DNA of 64,000 nt from Glossina fuscipes (lineage: Eukaryota; Arthropoda; Insecta; Diptera; Glossinidae), in the NCBI RefSeq assembly GCF_014805625.2, contig NW_023998564.1, positions 1,864,855-1,928,854 of the forward strand, read 5' to 3'. This document shows, in pieces, positions 58,269 to 64,000 of this stretch. The number at the start of each line of letters is the position of its first letter. Positions within the stretch are counted from its first letter, which is position 1. Both the position numbers and the translations under genes were made by a program. The notes beneath the pieces were generated by a model. It was not told where the DNA came from. It saw only the letters and a program-made list of their open reading frames with translations, and ran no database searches.

Positions 58269-59399
58269 TTTATTTATTTTTTGTGGTTATTTAAAAGCAA
58301 GATACATCTCAAGGTTCCCGGTAGAATTCAAAGTCCGTTGATATGAAAACAACATTAAGATTTTACTGAGCGATTTCGTCAAAAAGTTAGATTTTGCAAT
58401 GCAACTTTGCAAGCGAATTCAGAGTTGATATTCGGTCAATATTAATCTACGGACAAGAACGGCTTAAGCACACTTTTCCTAGCTAGAAAAAAGCATCAGC
58501 AAGTGGCCCGTACCCCATATTTACCTGATTAAGTTAAGATTATGGCACATCTGCCGAAAGTAATGGCAGTATGCACGATGATCGGACAGCAGAAGACTTT
58601 GCTTACCTAGACATTTGAGTCCTCATCACAAAGAATTTTATAATTAAAGTATATCAGAAATTGTAGAAAAACGGAGTTTTCTCGAGTTTTCGTTAAGGAT
58701 TACGCTCTTAACATTAACAACGATTGATGGAAATATCAATTCGATAAGAAGTGTCATTTCAAATCAATCACGTAATAGAGCCATTTTTTACAAAGTCTTT
58801 GACAGGTGACGCCGCTCTGCTAAAAATGAACTTCATCCACATAGCATCATTCATAGCAAAGCATCAATTGCAAACTAGAAACCGTCAGACGGCGTTTTTG
58901 AAAAAGCTTAAACCAATTATGCTAAAGCCTAAAAATTGTACTTAATTGTCACCTGTTATGGTTGAAAAAATTGTTCGACTATTTCTTTTGCATTTTCAAA
59001 GACTTCAAATCAGTAGTTTGGCCTGTGTGCCTACTTGGACAGACGAGAGCGAGCCTCATCACTTACAATAATTTTCCCAAACAAATAATTCTCTTGTTCT
59101 TCTATTCTCAACATCTTATCAACGAATATGTAACGAATGTGTTTGAAAACGTCCCTGCCAACGTTTGCCTGCCAAATGTCCTTGTAATGACGAAGATATT
59201 TAAAGGTTCAAAAATGATTTCACATTTAAAATGACGCCTCTTGCACAATTCTGTAAATTCATCCCAAATAAATGTCATATACCAGAGACGTGTGCATCTT
59301 TTCGAATATTCTCTCTATAACTTCAATTACTCCCTTATAAAGACGATAATAGTAACTCTATTAATTAATACTGATGGTTCTGCTTAGAAATTCGTTTAA

Positions 59400-59640
59400 A
59401 ACGAGGTGAACTATTTGCAAACATCCCTGAAGTGCTATCCATTTTCTGACTAGCCAGTAGTTCAATACAAGAAAACAGGACGCATAGTCGAACAGATAAG
59501 CTTATATCGATTGAGAAAGAGGCTTTGAATCGATCAGTATAATAGAAGGTATGTCTATCTCAAATCGTTCTAGGTGTTGGTTACATTCGCATAAGTTTAA
59601 ACGCCCTGGTACCTCAAGGAGTGCAGCGTGTAAAGCTGTT
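59400..59640 (+). repeat. Family B dispersed repeat, copy 14
   Basis: Has 'cgaacagataagcttatatc', 'tcagtataatagaaggtatg', 'ttggttacattcgcataagt' and the end 'gagtgcagcgtgtaaagc'. Confidence 0.65.
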
Positions 59641-60159
59641 TAAAATTAATTTATCGAAAAATTGTTACGTATATTACTAGAAAATAATGTAATAATATAA
59701 ATAATAATAAAAATATTGCAAGACCATTGTAAAATATTTGAGTGAAAAATATGAAAATTGTTTGTGTTATTCAGTCTGATATTTTCTCCAAAAATTATGT
59801 TTCGAGAAAGACACATTTACAATTTTCAAGTGCCCGTATACTACTATACCATTAAGTTTGAAAAATTCTATTTTTTTAATTTTTAAAATTGGACCTCTGC
59901 CACAAATGCATCTTTATGAGATTCTTGACTATTTAAGGGATGATTTAATACGATACAAAAATTGAATTTTTCGAAAAATGCAAAGTAGTCTTTCCTCTCA
60001 AATATGACTAGCGAGAATGTTTCGGTTCTAACATTTGTTAACATTTTGAAATATAACGTTTTTTTTTTATAATATTTTAATAGTCTCATCGCATATTATT
60101 ATTTCATTTCTTTGCTTTTCCGTCCCAAAAAAATTAGTTAAATATATGCTTTTTGCTTT

Positions 60160-60500
60160 TGCGATCATACTAAACATGTGCGGATGTATATAACACACAG
60201 AAAGTTATAACGATCGAGAATCATATTCTGACCCGATCTAACTTTCCCTCTCTGTATCCCCGTCCGCCTGTGCGTCCACTTGATGTTTGCCCATGCATTT
60301 TTGTGTTTAACTTACAGTCCGAAATATTTAAGATATTTGGATGAAATTTGGTACACCGGGATGTTTTGCCTCCAGCTAATGATTCGGACGAACCACTTTC
60401 TATTAAACGTCTTATTTTGAAAAGTCGTTATGTGAAAAGCTATAGGGTGTTGCAGGGTAATTAACGGACCCTGGCCCCTGTAGTGTTTTTACTTGTTTTT
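60160..60500 (-). repeat. Family B dispersed repeat, copy 15 (inverted, full length)
   Basis: From 'gatcatactaaacatgtgcg' and 'atgtatataacacacagaaa' through 'tgtgtttaacttacagtccg' and 'atgaaatttggtacaccggg' to 'gtagtgtttttacttg'. Confidence 0.75.
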
Positions 60501-61066
60501 TATTAAAAAAAAAAAGAATAAAATTTTGAATATAATTTTCATTACCGTGTGAAATTCCGATTCGTACAAAGTTGATGAGCAGAATATTGTTCTTGCTTAT
60601 TATTTCATAATTAGACGGATAATAATAGAACAGTTGGGAAAATTAACTTGATTTGGCAACAATTCAAAAAAAAATTTTTTTAATTTTCAACTTACAAAGA
60701 AAAGAAAAGTGTTACTTAAAAAGAGTAAATTGAAAAAGTTGTACAGAATATTTACTGTAGCTTTTACTGCGTGTATAGAGGAAGAAGTGAATCTGCGGGA
60801 TTGTAATATTAAAATGAAATCTATCTTGTGGTATGAAAATTAAAATAAAGCTTAAATAAATTCCTATACTAGTTGTGGCAAGTTTCGATTTTATTTCATT
60901 ATTAAAGCGCACGACTTTTACTTGAAATATTTCTCACTTTAAAAAATTCACTTGAAGTTTGTTAACTTTAGATTGCGTAATTTTTTTTGGTTTGAAATCA
61001 CTTCGGAAAATTAATTCATGTTTTAGTTTTTTATCACTTCAACTTGAATAAATGTTACATTTGCAG

Positions 61067-64000
61067 AATGACCACAAACAGCAGTCACAATCATACACGA
61101 GTAATCAGCACCAGGAACAGCAGCAGCAGCAACACTATTATAATAATCAGCAAATACAACAGCCTTTCTATAGTGGCGCCACTAGCATAAATGATGATGA
61201 TGGTGGCGGCGGTAGTAATGAGGGTGGCACCGCGAATATGCAATCATCGCCGCAACAACAACAGAAACAGCAAACGTCTCATGATGCCGCCGTCCTCGGT
61301 GGTCTGGGTGAAGCATTGTCCACATTGCCTCAGGCGTCCTTCAACTACATCAACTCGATTGTGGGAAGCGGTGTAATTGGAATTCCATATGCTTTTCATC
61401 GTGCTGGCTTTGGCCTTGGGCTTTTATTGCTTATACTTGTTGCCTATATTACCGACTATTCGCTCATCTTAATGGTGAGTACGTGTATACGTATATCAAC
61501 TTAAATTCTTTATGGATATTTATAACGTTACATAATATTCAGTAATAATACGAAAACGATGGATGCTAGCAATGGTGGTGGTGCAATAGCGATGGTAATG
61601 ATAGTCGTAATGCTTGTGATGATGATGTTAAAGTGCTAACAAATTGTAATCCGAAATATGTATAAAATATTCCATTGGGTTAAGTTCGTTAATATTTGAA
61701 TTTACGTGTGTGTATATCTATGCGTTTGAATGTAACTCTATGCAAATTAGCCTATTTGCTGGACTACTACTACTAAAAGGACATTTCTGTGTTGGTTTCC
61801 TACTTTTCAATCCCCTTTTTGATAGTCATCATCACCTCATCACATCATCAGAATCATAATCAAAACTTTAGTAATGTGGTAAAGATTTACTTTAAATCTA
61901 ACGCGCAAACATCTATCTACGTAAGTTTAAGCATTTATATATGCATTGCAAGAAGGACTACGTTGTAAATTTTGACATTGTTCCAAAATTACATTTCCAC
62001 AGAGGAAATTTTAAATTAATTTAAAAAGGGTTAGTTTACGAACATCAATGAAAAGAGGTTTCAAAGCTGATAAGAAGTAAGTAAGTGTTTTTCAAATAAG
62101 TACGTGTGTTTCTGCTGGCTTCCTCTGTGTTTTTTCAAATATTTTCCATTTCATGTCGAAAGATAATACCAAAAGCTCTTGAACTTGAATTGAAAGGGTG
62201 TTTACAGATGACTCTGGCCAAATAACACTCTTCTGTTAAAAGTTGGCAAAAAGCAAACGCTGTATAGTATTTTCTGGGTATTAATAGGAAATTCTAATAA
62301 CTGTTGTAAAAATTGAAGATGAAATTGAATACTGAATTGAAAAGTATTGTACACATTCATAATTAGATTTGAATTTAAGGATTTAAATTTAAAAAACGGA
62401 CGAAACTAACTCACCGCACGGGCTGGTCTTAAGCCCATGAGCAACCTGCACCCGCCTTACGTGCGGTCCCCATCGGCCCACGATTTTATAGACGAGTCAC
62501 GGATTCATTTCGCACAACCAGTTTGCTGTCCCCCTAAAAGAAATGTTTTTTCAACCCTTCTTTACAAGCATGCCAATGTTTCAGGTCTACCAAACTTTTT
62601 CTTTTCATATGATTGAATCGTTGTGTTCGCTAAAGCGTTGCATTTATAACAAACCTTAGGACACCAAAATCGAATGTTATATACTTTCTTTATCTTTTAT
62701 TTTGAAAGCTTTATCCCTTATCTCATCTAGACAAATCCAATGAAATGGAAAAATTGAAAGGCACATTATACTGGAATTTTTAGGAGTTAAGTTACTTTTG
62801 TTCTTTAAATTATTTTAATGAATTTTCTTAATGTAAAGACTGTCTTTTTATTTACTTAAACATCATATACGTATTGTTCTATTGTTGCATTGGGAGACCA
62901 ATAACTTCTGTTATATTCATCATCTTGTTATAAAATTCATTTGTAATGTTTTTCCACACAAAATGCGATAACGATTTTTATAAATTCGCCATATCTTCTT
63001 CAATTATCTCTGCTGTAAATACTTGCCATATTCCCGATAACTGCTAGGCCGCAAATGGTTCTTGACATGCAACTGTATACAAATTTTTGGTTCTTAGGGT
63101 TGCCTGAGTCTTTTTCGATAAAGTAAGAGAGCACTTTTGCTTTATATCATTATCATTAAAAAAAGTCTTTATCACCTATAACATATAACCTTCAGTTTAT
63201 TTGTGGAGTAGCAAAAGCAGTTTTCCCCCGTATTAGTAAACCGCCTTTGGGAATGAATTTTCCAAGTTTGTTCCATTAACTTAAAGATGTTAAGAGTCAT
63301 TCTTCTAAACAACCTACATTCGCTCTGGTCTGCCCTAAAGTGCAGTTCTTGTATATAATTGTATTATGTGCCGACAATTTCGATTTTTAACAATGCATTT
63401 ATGGCCAGTCATCTACACTCATTAGTCAATTACGTTAGCAAATACAACCACACGCATACAAAACTTAATTAAATGGGGAAATGTTTCCGTTCTGTTCTGT
63501 TGTTTGTTTTCTTTTTGATGTTTTAAAAATAAAAATTTCCCATATTACAGGTCCGATGTGGTCATATATGTGGTCGGTTTAGTTATCCTGGCATTATGGA
63601 GGCAGCCTATGGTAAATATGGTTACTATCTACTCTCTCTACTTCAGTTTATGTATCCGTTTCTGGGTAAGTTTTGGCGCGTGCACCGTTATACATGTTAA
63701 ATATCAAAGCAATTTTTAAACACAGGAATACACAAAAACACGTACACAAACTAAATGAATGCCGGTGATGGCAATAGATTTTCATTATAATTTTAGCCAT
63801 GATTTCGTATAATGTGGTAGTGGGTGATACATTGTCTAAAGTGTTGGTGCGTTTTTTCCCCTCATGGGGTGCATCAATGGGTGCCGTTCGTTTGGGTGTG
63901 GTATTCTTCGTAACGGTCGGTGTTGTCGTGCCACTATGCCTTTACAAAAATGTTTCACGTTTAGCTCGAGCAAGTTTCATTAGTTTGGCCTGTGTGGTTT
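61067..64000 (+). CDS. SLC38A11-like sodium-coupled amino acid transporter, 5' part, cut by window edge
   Basis: Three exons seen: 61067-61474, 63551-63665 and 63797-64000 (continuing past the window), joined in frame (phase 0 then phase 1; GTGAGT and GTAAGT donors, TTACAG and TTTTAG acceptors). The exon at 61067 follows 'tacatttgcag', so the ATG at 61052 that overlaps the acceptor is less likely the start; an upstream exon is expected. The N-terminus is cytoplasmic and low-complexity: a Gln-rich run, an Asp/Gly-rich tract and another Gln run. Then the amino acid/auxin permease fold begins: SFNYINSIVGSGVIGIPYAF, a first membrane segment with the family's unwound GSG motif, GLLLLILVAYITDYSLILM as the second, then GIMEAAYGKYGYYLLSLLQF, MYPFLAMISYNVVVGDTLSK and a fifth segment in VGVVVPLCLYKNVSRLARAS. 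This is the SLC38 (SNAT) family, which moves neutral amino acids with sodium at the plasma or lysosomal membrane; SNAT11 is the closest remembered relative. No breaks in what is visible. Confidence 0.9.
61475..63550 (+). other. Intron of the SLC38-like gene
   Basis: 2076 nt, GTGAGT...TTACAG. It contains a GATGGT-type simple run near 61560-61625, and an unusually GC-rich block at 62400-62540 unlike any neighbour. Confidence 0.85.
62400..62540. other. GC-rich block inside intron
   Basis: About 140 bp rich in G and C ('ccgcacgggctggtcttaag', 'gtgcggtccccatcggccca') within AT-rich intron DNA. It is not coding in a way I recognise. The most likely explanation is a transposon or SINE fragment; a structured RNA or regulatory element is an alternative. 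Confidence 0.4.

Larger units (their letters stand above)
54544..61066. other. Repeat-rich stretch, possible transporter intron
   Basis: Contains family B copies at 55975-56295, 56640-56935, 57895-58268, 59400-59640 and 60160-60500. The open frames at 54552-54986 (Phe/Ser-rich), 56953-57213 and 58962-59234 look like noise. No gene is supported. Confidence 0.55.

Overview
The window reads as nuclear DNA of a higher (cyclorrhaphan) fly. It is AT-rich, with short introns of 50-70 nt beside long ones, GT-AG splice sites, many microsatellites, and protein remnants whose closest remembered relatives are Drosophila proteins. The species cannot be fixed from sequence alone; a calyptrate or tephritid-like fly is a guess. 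Nothing suggests a bacterial, viral or organellar source.

Only a few loci look alive. (1) A leucine-rich-repeat gene at 23467-26864 (+), two coding exons around a 2.3 kb intron, resembles the axonemal dynein-regulatory-complex protein DRC5/TCTE1. (2) An intronless cytochrome c oxidase subunit 4 gene lies at 27187-27765 (+). (3) The 5' part of an SLC38A11-like amino-acid transporter runs off the right edge (61067-64000, +). Two small phase-compatible exons at 41280-41330 and 54484-54543 may be its first exons, which would make it longer than 22 kb. A possible two-exon gene end of unknown identity lies at 6122-6390 (+), and an orphan exon at 28888-28986 (+).

The rest is repeat-rich and holds an unusual number of broken copies of unrelated host genes: fructose-1,6-bisphosphatase (9199-9348), aldehyde dehydrogenase (10114-11172, catalytic-Cys region missing), a MADF-domain protein (11690-11992, two stops), an effector caspase joined to an unrelated helical-repeat segment (31937-33970, two frame breaks), PPP1R21/KLRAQ (36778-37073) and acyl-CoA oxidase (46470-47100). 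Several keep introns or splice sites, so they came from DNA-level duplication rather than retroposition. Some could instead be diverged or mis-assembled genes.

The repeats are dominated by two short dispersed families. Family A is INE-1/DINE-like with a CTGTCTGTC core. Family B is about 330 bp, from a CAAGTAAAAAC end to a GTGTAGGGTATAAAAA end, with at least fifteen copies in both orientations. There are also mariner remnants, a 275 bp direct repeat, a 169 bp tandem duplication, a 62 bp minisatellite, a 27 bp coding-compatible repeat and a 94 bp near-palindrome. No rRNA, CRISPR or convincing tRNA was seen. A gene-remnant and transposon 'graveyard' around a few intact genes, at least two possibly sperm or mitochondrial, fits a low-recombination region (for example sex-linked or pericentromeric), but that is inference.
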